41,677 nt of DNA from assembly GCA_026391695.1 (NCBI GenBank), contig JAPLDP010000087.1:1-41677 (forward strand), given 5' to 3'. The translations under genes were made by a program, and so were the position numbers. Of this stretch, positions 7,515-16,162 are shown in pieces; within the stretch, counting starts at the first letter, position 1; each line of letters starts with the position of its first letter. Source of the DNA: Bacteroidota bacterium (GTDB taxonomy: Bacteria; Bacteroidota; Bacteroidia; Bacteroidales; JAGONC01). The notes under the pieces are model-generated. The model had not been told where the DNA came from and made no database searches. It saw only the letters and a program-made list of their open reading frames with translations.

Positions 7515-8036
7515 ATGTCAAGAAATGTGCTGGAGATGCTTACCGTGGCAAATGAATATTGCCATTTTCTGGAAACCTGTGAGGATTATACAAGGGAAGA
7601 CATAATTGATTATCTCCGGAAAATCAGTCCCCTTCTTTATTTAAAAGGGTCATTGTTGCCGGTTGTGCCTGTAAATCATCCGGAAGCGAATGAGCGCTAT
7701 GTTACTGAGGAGCAGTGGGAATATCTATATAATATGTTCCGGAGTAAATTCGGCGCTGATGATGCGTATGTGATCGCTGACATATCGGATAAATCAAATC
7801 CCAGATTTCTCAAATGCAGCTTAGCCGATAATTTTGCAGATATTTACCAGGATCTGAAGAATTTTGTGATGTTATACCAAAAGAACACGGTTGCAGCGAA
7901 AGAGAATGCTGTGAGTGAATGCTGCAGGTTATTTGAAACACACTGGGGTTTCAGGCTGGTCAATGCACACCGGCAGTTACATCATCTGATATTCACAGAG
8001 CCTGAAGAAAGCCAGGAGCCTCCAATCACTTTCTGA
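7515..8036 (+). CDS. DUF5063 family protein
   Basis: A small soluble helical protein of 173 residues matching the Bacteroidota DUF5063 family (N-terminus NVLEMLTVANEYCHFLE, later GSLLPVVPV, FWGFR-like HWGFRLVNAHRQLH). Its molecular role is not known. I chose ATG 7515 because family members begin close to the VLExxTVANEYC motif; an upstream in-frame ATG at 7494 lies inside the heptamer array and would add seven repeat-encoded residues. Its 3' end overlaps the convergent TPR gene by 11 bases, so the two transcripts must overlap. Confidence 0.8.
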   Translation: MSRNVLEMLTVANEYCHFLETCEDYTREDIIDYLRKISPLLYLKGSLLPVVPVNHPEANERYVTEEQWEYLYNMFRSKFGADDAYVIADISDKSNPRFLKCSLADNFADIYQDLKNFVMLYQKNTVAAKENAVSECCRLFETHWGFRLVNAHRQLHHLIFTEPEESQEPPITF

Positions 8037-9042
8037 TCATATTATCCATACGGTTCAGTCCCTCGATAGCTTTAGTATAGGTTACGTCGATCTCCAGTAC
8101 ATTCTGATAATCCTTTTGGGCACTATCTATCTCATTTAAAATCTCATAACACAAACCGCGGTTATAAATGGCATCGACGTAATTCGAATCATACCTGATA
8201 GCTCTTGTGAAATACCGGATAGCTATGGCAAAATCCTCCCTGTGGATGAGGTTAATAAAGCCCAGATTATAATTGGCTTTCACATGTGCCGAGTCAATTG
8301 AAAGCAAATCAACGTAATATTTTTCTGCATCATCAAACAAGGAATCATTCTGGTAACAGAGAGCGATGTTATACAGAACATCTGTATTCTTTGGCTGCAG
8401 GGCCAGGGCATTACTGAAATAATTTGCTGCCAGACGGTTATCTTTCCCGGTATATAAGGAGCCGAGCTGGACATATCCATTAAAAAAAGTTTGATCCTTC
8501 TGAACTGACATCTGAAAATTACGTATGGCTTTAACAGTATCTCCGGTTTCAAGCCAGGCATAACCATCAATAAAGTATGCTTCAGCATTATTATTATCCA
8601 GATTCAGCACCTGCTTGATATAATCATGACAAAAGGGGTAGTTTTTCATGATCAGATGCAACCTGGCTAACTTAAGTAATGGCAGGGGATTAAGAGGATC
8701 ACTATCAGAGGCCTTGTTTAGTGTTTCACGGGCATAGTCGGCCTTACCCATTTGAAGATAAATATCACTCAGCGTCATGAGGCAGGCAACCTTGCCAGGA
8801 TTTAGAGTCAGGGCTTTATTGATATCATGCAATGCGAGGTTAAAATCCTCTTTTCTGAGATAATATTGTGCCCGCAGGTTGAACAAATCGCTGTTAAGGC
8901 TATCGGAGGTTATATTTTCATTAAGTAAAGAAAGAGTATCGGCAGAAGAAAACTTGTCATCAGATACAGGGGTGGAGGCGTTTTTGGTTCTGCAGGATGA
9001 AAACATGACAATGATCAGAACCCATATAATTGCGTTTCTCAT
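8026..9042 (-). CDS. TPR-repeat lipoprotein
   Basis: The N-terminus (MRNAIIWVLIIVMFSSC) is a lipoprotein signal with FSSC as lipobox, so the mature protein should be membrane-anchored outside the cytoplasm. The remaining 320 residues are tandem tetratricopeptide repeats of about 34 residues, with recurrent A-x-Y-x-G/L-x3-Y spacing such as NAEAYFIDGYAWLETGD and DAIYNRGLCYEILNE. TPR arrays bind protein partners; none can be named. It starts six bases after recA and is probably cotranscribed with it. Confidence 0.85.
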   Translation of the reverse strand: MRNAIIWVLIIVMFSSCRTKNASTPVSDDKFSSADTLSLLNENITSDSLNSDLFNLRAQYYLRKEDFNLALHDINKALTLNPGKVACLMTLSDIYLQMGKADYARETLNKASDSDPLNPLPLLKLARLHLIMKNYPFCHDYIKQVLNLDNNNAEAYFIDGYAWLETGDTVKAIRNFQMSVQKDQTFFNGYVQLGSLYTGKDNRLAANYFSNALALQPKNTDVLYNIALCYQNDSLFDDAEKYYVDLLSIDSAHVKANYNLGFINLIHREDFAIAIRYFTRAIRYDSNYVDAIYNRGLCYEILNEIDSAQKDYQNVLEIDVTYTKAIEGLNRMDNMIRK

Positions 9043-9048
9043 TGAATT

Positions 9049-10077
9049 TTAGTCTGTTGCTGATACAGGTTTTGATTTTTTAAGTGCCTCGCGGGCTTTT
9101 TTCTCGAGTTCACTGGCCAGTTCAGGATTATCGGCGATAAGTTTTTTTACCATATCACGGCCCTGGCCGAGTTTCGTTTCGCCATAGCTGAACCATGAGC
9201 CACTTTTCTTTATTATTTCGTGATCAACGCAAATATCAATGATTTCGCCGGTCTTGGAGATGCCTTCGCCATAGATGAGATCAAATTCCGCGATCCGGAA
9301 TGGTGGAGCAAGTTTATTTTTAACGACCTTAACCCTGGCTCTGTTCCCGACAATATTTTCCCCTTCCTTGATCTGGTTCACCTTACGGATATCAAGGCGA
9401 ACGGATGCATAGAACTTAAGTGCATGACCGCCAGTGGTTGTTTCAGGATTACCGAACATGATCCCTATTTTTTCGCGGAGCTGGTTTATAAAAATGCAAC
9501 TGGTATTAGTTTTACTTATTGTGGCTGTAAGTTTTCGGAGGGCTTGCGACATCAGACGTGCCTGTAAACCCATCTTGGAATCGCCCATTTCTCCTTCTAT
9601 CTCGCTTTTTGGCGTGAGAGCGGCAACAGAGTCAATGACTATGACATCGATAGCTCCACTCCGGATAAGGTTGTCAGTAATCTCAAGAGCCTGTTCACCA
9701 TTATCGGGTTGCGACACCAGCAGATTTTCTATATCTACACCGAGTTTCTTGGCATATAAACGGTCAAAGGCATGTTCTGCGTCAATAAAAGCGGCAATAC
9801 CACCGGCTTTCTGTGCTTCGGCAATGGCATGTATAGCCAGAGTGGTTTTACCTGAAGCTTCCGGTCCATATATTTCAATGACCCTTCCACGCGGAAGACC
9901 GCCAATGCCAAGGGCAGCATCAAGTGCAATAGAACCTGTTGAAATGATATCTACATCAACGATGGCATTATCACCCAGCTTCATGATAGTGCCTTTCCCA
10001 AATTCTTTTTCCATCTTATCAATCACCAGCTGCAGGGCTTTTTGTTTCTGGACGTTTTCAGGTTTCTCGGTTGTCAT
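9049..10077 (-). CDS. recA: Recombinase RecA
   Basis: The ATP-dependent strand-exchange protein of homologous recombination and SOS activation. The full 342 residues are present: Walker [11 protein letters not shown] at 71-80, Walker B region [11 protein letters not shown], the L1/L2 loop segments ([30 protein letters not shown]) and a short lysine-rich C-terminus. It lies downstream of endonuclease III and directly upstream of the TPR lipoprotein. A heptamer array sits 30 bases ahead of the start codon, inside the probable leader. No LexA-type operator was recognised. Confidence 0.98.
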   Translation of the reverse strand: MTTEKPENVQKQKALQLVIDKMEKEFGKGTIMKLGDNAIVDVDIISTGSIALDAALGIGGLPRGRVIEIYGPEASGKTTLAIHAIAEAQKAGGIAAFIDAEHAFDRLYAKKLGVDIENLLVSQPDNGEQALEITDNLIRSGAIDVIVIDSVAALTPKSEIEGEMGDSKMGLQARLMSQALRKLTATISKTNTSCIFINQLREKIGIMFGNPETTTGGHALKFYASVRLDIRKVNQIKEGENIVGNRARVKVVKNKLAPPFRIAEFDLIYGEGISKTGEIIDICVDHEIIKKSGSWFSYGETKLGQGRDMVKKLIADNPELASELEKKAREALKKSKPVSATD

Positions 10078-10106
10078 GTGGTTTGGAATTTGAAATTATT
10101 TAATTA

Positions 10107-10134
10107 GCTGCAAGCTACAAGCTGCGAGCTGCAA
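10107..10134. repeat. Heptanucleotide array, GCTGCAA x4, ahead of recA
   Basis: Four adjacent 7-bp units on the plus strand (GCTGCAA, GCTACAA, GCTGCGA, GCTGCAA) lie between the nth stop and the recA start, ending 30 bases from the recA ATG. Confidence 0.9.
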
Positions 10135-10193
10135 GATTTATTTATTATTAATCGGGTAAAGGATAAAATGTTACCCTGCATGAGAAAAATTTC

Positions 10194-10895
10194 TCAGCTA
10201 CCACCTGCTAAAATTACTAAAAAGGGAATGTGTGATGAGAGAATAATGGAAATATTTTTTAGTCTCCTATAAAATTTGCAAATATCTGTAAGGCCGCAAA
10301 GGCTACATTTTGGTTTCCGGGCCTGGCAGATGTAACGGCCATGGAGAATGAGCCAATGGTGTGCAGCGGGGATTTTGTCCCGGGGAATGAATTTGATTAA
10401 TTGTCTTTCAGTTTCCAATGGTGTCGGGGCGTTTATTGTCAGGCCCAGGCGAGCTGCGACACGGAATACATGGGTATCAACAGCGAGGACAGGTTTATTG
10501 AAAGCAACAGCCGCGATCACATGAGCCGTTTTTCTTCCAACACCTGGTAAGGTCATGAGCTGTTCCGGATCAGAAGGCACAATGCCGTTGTACTTTTCCA
10601 GAAGCATAATGGCCATACCAATGAGATATCTTGATTTGCTATTGGGATAGGAGCAGCTTTTAACCAGTTCATAAACCTCACGCTGACTGGCTTTTGAAAG
10701 AGACGCCACTGTGGGAAAGTGTTCAAAGAAGGCAGGGGTGATCATATTGACTCTCTTATCCGTACACTGAGCCGACAATATAGTAGCCACCAGCAACTCG
10801 TATGGATTGACATGGTGCAGTTCCGTTTCGGCACCGGGCATATTTTTCTCAAAAAACTCAATAAACAGCCTGAAGCGTTCTTCCCTTGGTATCAT
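10194..10895 (-). CDS. nth: Endonuclease III, base-excision DNA glycosylase
   Basis: A DNA glycosylase/AP lyase removing oxidised pyrimidines. The helix-hairpin-helix motif LPGVGRKTAHVI contains the catalytic lysine (Lys122), and the catalytic aspartate is Asp140 in AVDTHVFRV. The 4Fe-4S cluster ligands follow the standard spacing C-x6-C-x2-C-x5-C in CQARKPKCSLCGLTDIC. After FYRR the protein continues for about 22 hydrophobic residues (ISIILSSHIPFLVILAGGS), longer than typical members; this tail is probably translated intergenic sequence. It is followed by recA on the same strand. Confidence 0.95.
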   Translation of the reverse strand: MIPREERFRLFIEFFEKNMPGAETELHHVNPYELLVATILSAQCTDKRVNMITPAFFEHFPTVASLSKASQREVYELVKSCSYPNSKSRYLIGMAIMLLEKYNGIVPSDPEQLMTLPGVGRKTAHVIAAVAFNKPVLAVDTHVFRVAARLGLTINAPTPLETERQLIKFIPRDKIPAAHHWLILHGRYICQARKPKCSLCGLTDICKFYRRLKNISIILSSHIPFLVILAGGS

Positions 10896-10915
10896 GCTTC
10901 ACTGAATTAATAAGA

Positions 10916-10969
10916 GCCTCACCCCCTTCACCCCCTCTCCTGGAGGAGAGGGGGTGAAGGGGGTGAGGC
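10916..10969. repeat. Perfect 25-bp inverted repeat, CCTCACCCCC family, copy 1
   Basis: Left arm 10916-10940 and right arm 10945-10969 are perfect reverse complements around a four-base loop. The arm is built from CACCCCCTT and CACCCCCTCTCC blocks. A related copy lies at 16077-16127. It sits between nth and the small minus-strand gene and would make a very stable RNA hairpin, without a U tract. Confidence 0.9.
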
Positions 10970-10985
10970 CAATTAAATGATTTTC

Positions 10986-11186
10986 CTAATTCAGAACCAC
11001 GATCCTGGTTCCGATCAGATTGGATCTGTGTATATACAGCGTGCGGGAATAATTGAAGACATTCCGGATAATCCCTATTCGCGGTGTGACTTTTTTATAG
11101 ATCCCCCGCCGTCGACCTTCAATTTCAATTTCCTCAAATGTATGGTTGATAAGATCCTCCAGAGTAATAGGATAAGTCATAGGCAC
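10986..11186 (-). CDS. Small hypothetical protein
   Basis: A 66-codon frame beginning MPMTYPITLEDLINHTFEE and ending GTRIVVLN. Its composition is protein-like, mixing charged, aromatic and aliphatic residues, and its codon use resembles its neighbours. It lies 99 bases after the ECF sigma gene on the same strand, before nth. No family is recognised. A plus-strand frame over the same bases (10977-11249) looks less protein-like, with Pro/Asn/Phe-rich stretches, and is treated as its shadow. The second ATG (MTYPITLE) is an equally good start. Confidence 0.45.
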   Translation of the reverse strand: MPMTYPITLEDLINHTFEEIEIEGRRRGIYKKVTPRIGIIRNVFNYSRTLYIHRSNLIGTRIVVLN

Positions 11187-11285
11187 AATATTTCGTTTGT
11201 AGATATTATTACAATAAAAAAACGAAGTGCCCGGTGGAATATTATTTAAAGAATAAAAAAAATTACTTCACGAAGATGATAAATT

Positions 11286-11873
11286 TTATACCGTAAGAAT
11301 GACATCCTTTTCCTTAATGAGTTTTCGCAAGTTGATCAATGCATAACGCATTCTGCCAAGAGCAGTATTAATGCTCACGTCGGTAACCTCGGCAATCTCC
11401 TTGAAGCTCATATCAGAGTAATGGCGCATAACAAGCACCTCGCGCTGTTCTTTGGGGAGATAATCAATTAGTTTACGCACATCTTCATAAATCTGGTCGG
11501 TGATCATTTTTTCCTCCATACATGGATCGGTAATGCCAATGGTGTCAAAAATATCAAATTCATCCGAGTTGTTGTCGACAACAGGAATTCTCCTGGATTT
11601 CCTGAAATGGTCGATGATGAGGTTATGAGCGATGCGCATCACCCATTGGATAAACTTCCCTTCTTCCTTATAAGTGCCGGAATTGAGCGTATTTATGACT
11701 TTAATAAAGGTATCCTGGAAAAGATCGTCGGCCAGTTCAGTATCCCTGACGATCATAAGAATGTAAGAATAAATCCTTTCTTTGTGACGGTGGATAAGTT
11801 TCTCCAGACTTGAGAGATTACCTGATAAATAGTCATCAACTAGCTCTCTGTCGCTAATTAAAATGGCTTCCAT
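11286..11873 (-). CDS. ECF-type RNA polymerase sigma factor
   Basis: An extracytoplasmic-function sigma-70 protein of 195 residues. Region 2 contains YSYILMIVRDTELADDLFQDTFIKV and the helix IQWVMRIAHNLIIDHFRK. Region 4 contains LPKEQREVLVMRHYSDMSFKEIAEV followed by a helix-turn-helix VSINTALGRMRYALINLRK. No anti-sigma gene adjoins it; the next gene is a small hypothetical. GGGAGG lies only three bases ahead of the ATG. It is divergent from uvrA across 215 bases. Confidence 0.92.
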   Translation of the reverse strand: MEAILISDRELVDDYLSGNLSSLEKLIHRHKERIYSYILMIVRDTELADDLFQDTFIKVINTLNSGTYKEEGKFIQWVMRIAHNLIIDHFRKSRRIPVVDNNSDEFDIFDTIGITDPCMEEKMITDQIYEDVRKLIDYLPKEQREVLVMRHYSDMSFKEIAEVTDVSINTALGRMRYALINLRKLIKEKDVILTV

Positions 11874-12088
11874 AAGCCTCCCTTTTTATGTTAGTATTTC
11901 AAAAAAGGGTAACTATTTATTCGATAATGTTCCTCCTATTGATTTGTACAATACAGGTGAGATGTATTGCGTTAACGTCAGGTTTCAAAAAATATTACAG
12001 AGTAAATCGTCTTTACTGCTTGCAAATATATATCAATGAAACATGAAGTGCAAATTTTTTTATAATTTTGTAAATTATATTTTGCTAC

Positions 12089-14926
12089 ATGCTTTCTGAC
12101 GAGTTTGAACATCTTGATCCCCAGAACTATATTATCATCAAAGGAGCGCGGGTACACAACCTGAAAAACCTATCGGTGGCTTTACCGCGCAACAAACTGA
12201 TAGTTATCACCGGTTTATCTGGTTCAGGCAAGTCTTCCCTCGCCTTTGACACGCTCTATGCTGATGGACAACGACGCTATGTTGAGAGTTTAAGTGCTTA
12301 TGCCCGCCAGTTTCTTGGCCGGATGACCAAACCTGAAGTTGATTATATCCGCGGAATAGCCCCGGCCATTGCGATCGAACAAAAAGTCAATACCCGTAAT
12401 CCCCGTTCAACAGTTGGCACTTCCACTGAAATCTATGAATATCTTAAGTTACTCTATGCCCGTATAGGGCGTACTTTTTCTCCTGTAAGCGGCAAAGAGG
12501 TCAAAAGGCATTCTGTTACCGATGTCGTTGACCATATTTATACGTTCGGTGAGGATGAAAAGTTCATTATTTCCTGCCCTCTCTTCATCAAACCAGGACG
12601 TACCGTGGCTGAGCAGCTTCAGATCCTGATACAGCAAGGTTTCACAAGGTTACAGTTCAATGAGGCGATCCTTCGTATAGCAGAGTTGAATGGCCATATT
12701 TTCAATGAAGATGAGCTGAAAGGGCTATTTCTGGTCATCGATCGCCTTGTCGTGAAACATGATGATGAAGATCTGCGGTCGCGGATTGCTGATTCTGTTC
12801 AGCTGGCATTTTATGAAGGCGAAGGTACATGCATTATCGAATCAAATGTCGGCAGAGAGTCTAAGAAAGAAAGGTTTAGCAACCGTTTTGAGCTTGACGG
12901 TCTCACCTTTGAGGAACCATCTGTCAATTTATTCAGCTTCAACAATCCCTATGGTGCGTGCAAAACGTGTGAAGGCTTTGGCAGTATTATCGGCATTGAT
13001 GAAGACCTTGTCATCCCGAATAAGAACTTATCGATTTACAATGATACCATTGCCTGCTGGAAAGGTGAGAAGCTAAGCGAATGGAAGGATGTGCTGGTGA
13101 TGAATGCCTATAAGTTTGATTTCCCGGTTCACAAACCATATTATGAGTTGACAGAGGAACAGCAAAAGTTACTCTGGACAGGGAATGACTATTTCGCAGG
13201 ATTGAATGAATTTTTCCAATATGTTGAGGAGCAAACCTATAAGATACAATACAGGGTTTTACTGAGCCGTTACCGTGGGAAGACAGTATGTCCTGACTGC
13301 AAGGGCACCAGGTTGCGCAAAGATGCCAACTATGTTAAGGTCGGCGGCAAATCCATTTCAGATATTGTTTTGATGCCTGTGAGCCACTCCCTGGCTTTTT
13401 TCAAGGAATTGAAATTAAATAAAACTGATCATCAGATATCAAACCGGCTATTGATCGAGATTACAAACCGTCTGCAATTTTTGGAGGATGTTGGCCTTGG
13501 TTACCTGACACTTAACAGGTTATCATCCTCATTATCAGGGGGTGAATCACAGCGTATAAATCTTGCCACATCGCTTGGAAGCAGTTTAGTCGGCTCAATG
13601 TACATCCTTGATGAACCCAGCATCGGACTCCATCCGCGCGACACACACCGCCTGATAAAAGTTCTTTTTCAGCTGAGGGATATAGGAAATACGGTTATTG
13701 TAGTTGAGCATGATGAGGAGATCATCCGGGCTGCTGACCAGATTGTCGACATTGGTCCATTTGCGGGCAGCCATGGCGGAGAATTGGTTTTTCAGGGAAC
13801 CTTCACGGAACTCCTCAAATCAGAAAACGGGCTGACATCCAAATACCTTAACCATATTCTTCAGATAGAAATTCCCGGAAAGCGAAGGAAGTGGAAAGAA
13901 TTCATTGAAATAAGCGGGGCACGGGAACATAATCTTAAAGGCATCACTGTCAGATTCCCGCTTAATGCTTTCACAGCGGTGACAGGTGTGAGCGGTTCAG
14001 GCAAGACCACACTGGTGAAAAATATCCTTTATACAGCACTGAAGAAAATATATGGAGGTTATGGCGATAAAACAGGCCGGTTCGACAGATTATCTGGCGA
14101 TTATGAGCGCATCGGCAATGTAGAGCTCGTTGACCAGAATCCGATAGGTCGTTCGTCACGTTCTAATCCGGCCACTTATATGAAGGCCTATGATGATATC
14201 AGACAATTATATGCCGATCAGCAGTTGGCAAAAATCAGGGGGTATAAACCCGGCTTTTTTTCGTTCAACATTGAAGGTGGAAGATGTGAAGAGTGCGAGG
14301 GTGAAGGAGTGGTAAAAATAGAAATGCAGTTCATGGCTGATATTTTTCTCACATGCGAATCATGCGGAGGTAAGCGCTTTAAGGAGGAGGTCCTGGAAGT
14401 AACATACAGGAACAAAACCATCAGTGATGTATTGGATCTGACTGTTGACCAGGCCATCACACACTTTGAAGTGACCGGAAAAAAAACACATTCTGAACAC
14501 AAGATCATCGAGAAACTCAAACCTCTTCAGGATGTCGGACTGGGGTATCTGCAATTGGGACAATCATCCAGTACCCTCAGCGGAGGGGAAGCACAACGTG
14601 TCAAGCTGGCCTTTTTCCTGTCGAAAGGCGCTACTGACACTCCTACCCTATTCATTTTTGATGAGCCCACAACCGGATTACACTTCCATGATATCAATAA
14701 ATTATTAGATGCCTTTCATGCACTCATTGAAAAGGGACATTCCATAATTGTTATTGAACATAACATGGATGTCATCAAATGTGCAGACTGGATCATCGAC
14801 CTTGGCCCGGAAGGCGGTGACCATGGCGGGAAAGTGGTTTTTGAAGGCACACCGGAAGAACTTATCACGGTTGCAGACTCCTATACAGGGAAGTATCTTA
14901 GAGGGAAATTGGCGAGGAGCGAATAG
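12089..14926 (+). CDS. uvrA: Excinuclease ABC subunit A
   Basis: The damage-recognition ATPase of nucleotide excision repair, 945 residues, standard length. The first Walker A is GLSGSGKSS (42-50), with an ABC signature [16 protein letters not shown] and Walker [14 protein letters not shown]. The second half has [13 protein letters not shown] (about 632), signature [15 protein letters not shown] and [10 protein letters not shown]. Zinc-finger cysteine pairs are visible ([32 protein letters not shown]). The last five residues and the stop codon come from a heptamer array that begins at 14911, so the natural C-terminus has been rewritten by repeat sequence. Confidence 0.98.
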   Translation: MLSDEFEHLDPQNYIIIKGARVHNLKNLSVALPRNKLIVITGLSGSGKSSLAFDTLYADGQRRYVESLSAYARQFLGRMTKPEVDYIRGIAPAIAIEQKVNTRNPRSTVGTSTEIYEYLKLLYARIGRTFSPVSGKEVKRHSVTDVVDHIYTFGEDEKFIISCPLFIKPGRTVAEQLQILIQQGFTRLQFNEAILRIAELNGHIFNEDELKGLFLVIDRLVVKHDDEDLRSRIADSVQLAFYEGEGTCIIESNVGRESKKERFSNRFELDGLTFEEPSVNLFSFNNPYGACKTCEGFGSIIGIDEDLVIPNKNLSIYNDTIACWKGEKLSEWKDVLVMNAYKFDFPVHKPYYELTEEQQKLLWTGNDYFAGLNEFFQYVEEQTYKIQYRVLLSRYRGKTVCPDCKGTRLRKDANYVKVGGKSISDIVLMPVSHSLAFFKELKLNKTDHQISNRLLIEITNRLQFLEDVGLGYLTLNRLSSSLSGGESQRINLATSLGSSLVGSMYILDEPSIGLHPRDTHRLIKVLFQLRDIGNTVIVVEHDEEIIRAADQIVDIGPFAGSHGGELVFQGTFTELLKSENGLTSKYLNHILQIEIPGKRRKWKEFIEISGAREHNLKGITVRFPLNAFTAVTGVSGSGKTTLVKNILYTALKKIYGGYGDKTGRFDRLSGDYERIGNVELVDQNPIGRSSRSNPATYMKAYDDIRQLYADQQLAKIRGYKPGFFSFNIEGGRCEECEGEGVVKIEMQFMADIFLTCESCGGKRFKEEVLEVTYRNKTISDVLDLTVDQAITHFEVTGKKTHSEHKIIEKLKPLQDVGLGYLQLGQSSSTLSGGEAQRVKLAFFLSKGATDTPTLFIFDEPTTGLHFHDINKLLDAFHALIEKGHSIIVIEHNMDVIKCADWIIDLGPEGGDHGGKVVFEGTPEELITVADSYTGKYLRGKLARSE

Positions 14927-14966
14927 CGAAGAGCGAGGAGCGAAGAGCGACTGGCGACTGGCGACT
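14911..14966. repeat. Heptanucleotide array, AGCGAAG-type x8
   Basis: Eight adjacent 7-bp units (GGCGAGG, AGCGAAT, AGCGAAG, AGCGAGG, AGCGAAG, AGCGACT, GGCGACT, GGCGACT). The second unit and the next base supply the uvrA stop TAG. Confidence 0.92.
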
Positions 14967-14971
14967 GCCAA

Positions 14972-14997
14972 TCCCGCATTCGCTGCGCTCTGCGGGA
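14972..14997. repeat. Short hairpin between two heptamer arrays
   Basis: TCCCGCA (14972-14978) and TGCGGGA (14991-14997) form a seven-base-pair stem with a loop rich in CGCTGCGCT. It joins the AGCGAAG array to the GCCGACC array. Confidence 0.6.
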
Positions 14998-15014
14998 CGT
15001 CGCTTCGCTCCGCC

Positions 15015-15042
15015 GCCGACCGCCGACCGCCGACCGCCGACT
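15015..15042. repeat. Heptanucleotide array, GCCGACC x4
   Basis: Four adjacent units (GCCGACC three times, then GCCGACT), much more GC-rich than the surroundings, 55 bases ahead of the next gene. Confidence 0.92.
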
Positions 15043-15096
15043 TAGTGTGAGTAAACGTAAAATAATTGTACTATACACAACAAAATCCCAATTATC

Positions 15097-16032
15097 ATGA
15101 CTGAATCCATTAAAATATTGCACTATCACGAAATACTCGATTTTTTACATAAAACCGACAGACGGGTTGTCTTCGAGAAGACCAATGTTATCCCTGATGA
15201 TCGTGACCTTTATGACAGCCTGAATAAGTATGTCTGCTATGAAGATATCGGGTGCAAATCGGTTCTTGGAATAGATATTTTTCAGTACACCTCCTATGGT
15301 GAATTTGAACAGACTTTGCTTCCATTCCTTTTTAAACTTCTTTTCAAAACGGCCATCAAAGTATGCCTGGAAAACCATCCTTACCTGTTTCAGAAATATA
15401 CACAAAAAAGTATTGAAAATAGTTTCATAAGTACGGGTGACGGGGGCTTTCTGATCTTTGACACCCCATTGCATTCACTTGTGTTTGCCAGTAATTTCGC
15501 TGTGACATTGCGGGTTTTTAACTCCTATCATTACTACCCCAAATTACGAAAAACCCTTGGCGAAGTGAATCTGCGATATGCCATCACCTATGATAAGATT
15601 TATACCTTTGAAAATAATTATTATGGAAGGGCCATGATCAATAATGCCAGGATTCTCATAAAGGACAACTTAAACCGGTGTCTGATCGATGAAAATGTAT
15701 ATTCGTGGTTCACTATAAATATTGATGGAATAGAGAACCTTCAGGTCCTCACAATTCATGACATCGCCAATATCCATGAATTCAAGCATGCTTATGATAC
15801 GGCAATCCTTGAGCAGCAGCACGATGAGATATTTGAAGATAAGCCATCGCGTGATTATGGAATCATTAATTCCGACATCCTGCATGTTGGGAAGATCAAA
15901 TCAAAGGAGACTGAGATGAACATCTATAACCTGCATTTACAGATAGCACTGAAACTTTATAATGATGATGACAGGACTCAGACGCGTTTTATTACAGCCA
16001 GTCTTGGGAATTTGAATACTGCAGGAATATAA
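15097..16032 (+). CDS. Class III nucleotidyl cyclase-homology protein
   Basis: A 311-residue protein without signal peptide or membrane segment. Residues about 54-200 resemble the class III adenylate/guanylate cyclase fold: GIDIFQYTSY carries a candidate first metal-binding Asp (Asp60), and STGDGGFLIF the second (Asp115). The later NNYYGRAMINNARIL aligns with the GDxVNxAARL motif, keeping the arginine (Arg185) but with Ile where the transition-state Asn is expected. It may therefore be catalytically weak or a nucleotide-binding regulator. The C-terminal 110 residues are unassigned. A second protein of this class lies at 18641-19288. The assignment rests on motif reading only. Confidence 0.6.
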   Translation: MTESIKILHYHEILDFLHKTDRRVVFEKTNVIPDDRDLYDSLNKYVCYEDIGCKSVLGIDIFQYTSYGEFEQTLLPFLFKLLFKTAIKVCLENHPYLFQKYTQKSIENSFISTGDGGFLIFDTPLHSLVFASNFAVTLRVFNSYHYYPKLRKTLGEVNLRYAITYDKIYTFENNYYGRAMINNARILIKDNLNRCLIDENVYSWFTINIDGIENLQVLTIHDIANIHEFKHAYDTAILEQQHDEIFEDKPSRDYGIINSDILHVGKIKSKETEMNIYNLHLQIALKLYNDDDRTQTRFITASLGNLNTAGI

Positions 16033-16076
16033 GAAAATTTGAAATGGAAAATTTAATTGTTATGAACCCCAAACCA

Positions 16077-16127
16077 CCTCACCCCCTTCACCCCCTCTCT
16101 TGGAGGAGAGGGGGCCGGGGGTTGAGG
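16077..16127. repeat. CCTCACCCCC-family hairpin, copy 2
   Basis: The left half is the same as copy 1 (10916-10969) over more than 20 bases. The right half has diverged (GGGGGCCGGGGGTTGAGG), so the stem is imperfect. It lies in the leader ahead of the metal ABC operon. Confidence 0.85.
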
Positions 16128-16162
16128 TCAATTCAAATTTAAACATAAACATTCAGATAAGG

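Noticed and set aside
9434-10093. 219-codon plus-strand frame
   Set aside because: Antisense to recA, Ser/Ala/Ile-rich translation typical of a shadow frame.
10977-11249. 90-codon plus-strand frame opposite the small gene
   Set aside because: Less protein-like than the minus-strand frame and starts at the edge of the hairpin repeat.
12063-12070. TAATTTTG as the uvrA promoter
   Set aside because: Fits TAnnTTTG but no upstream TTTG at 19-21 bases, and such matches are frequent in AT-rich DNA.
14911-15042. CRISPR-like array
   Set aside because: Units are contiguous 7-mers with no spacers and no cas genes nearby.
14748-15050. Frames running through the heptamer arrays (also 14881-15129 minus)
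   Set aside because: They exist because 7-bp repeats avoid stops; most of their length is repeat or antisense uvrA.
16033-16162. Zur or Fur operator ahead of the metal ABC operon
   Set aside because: No palindromic operator was visible apart from the dispersed hairpin repeat.
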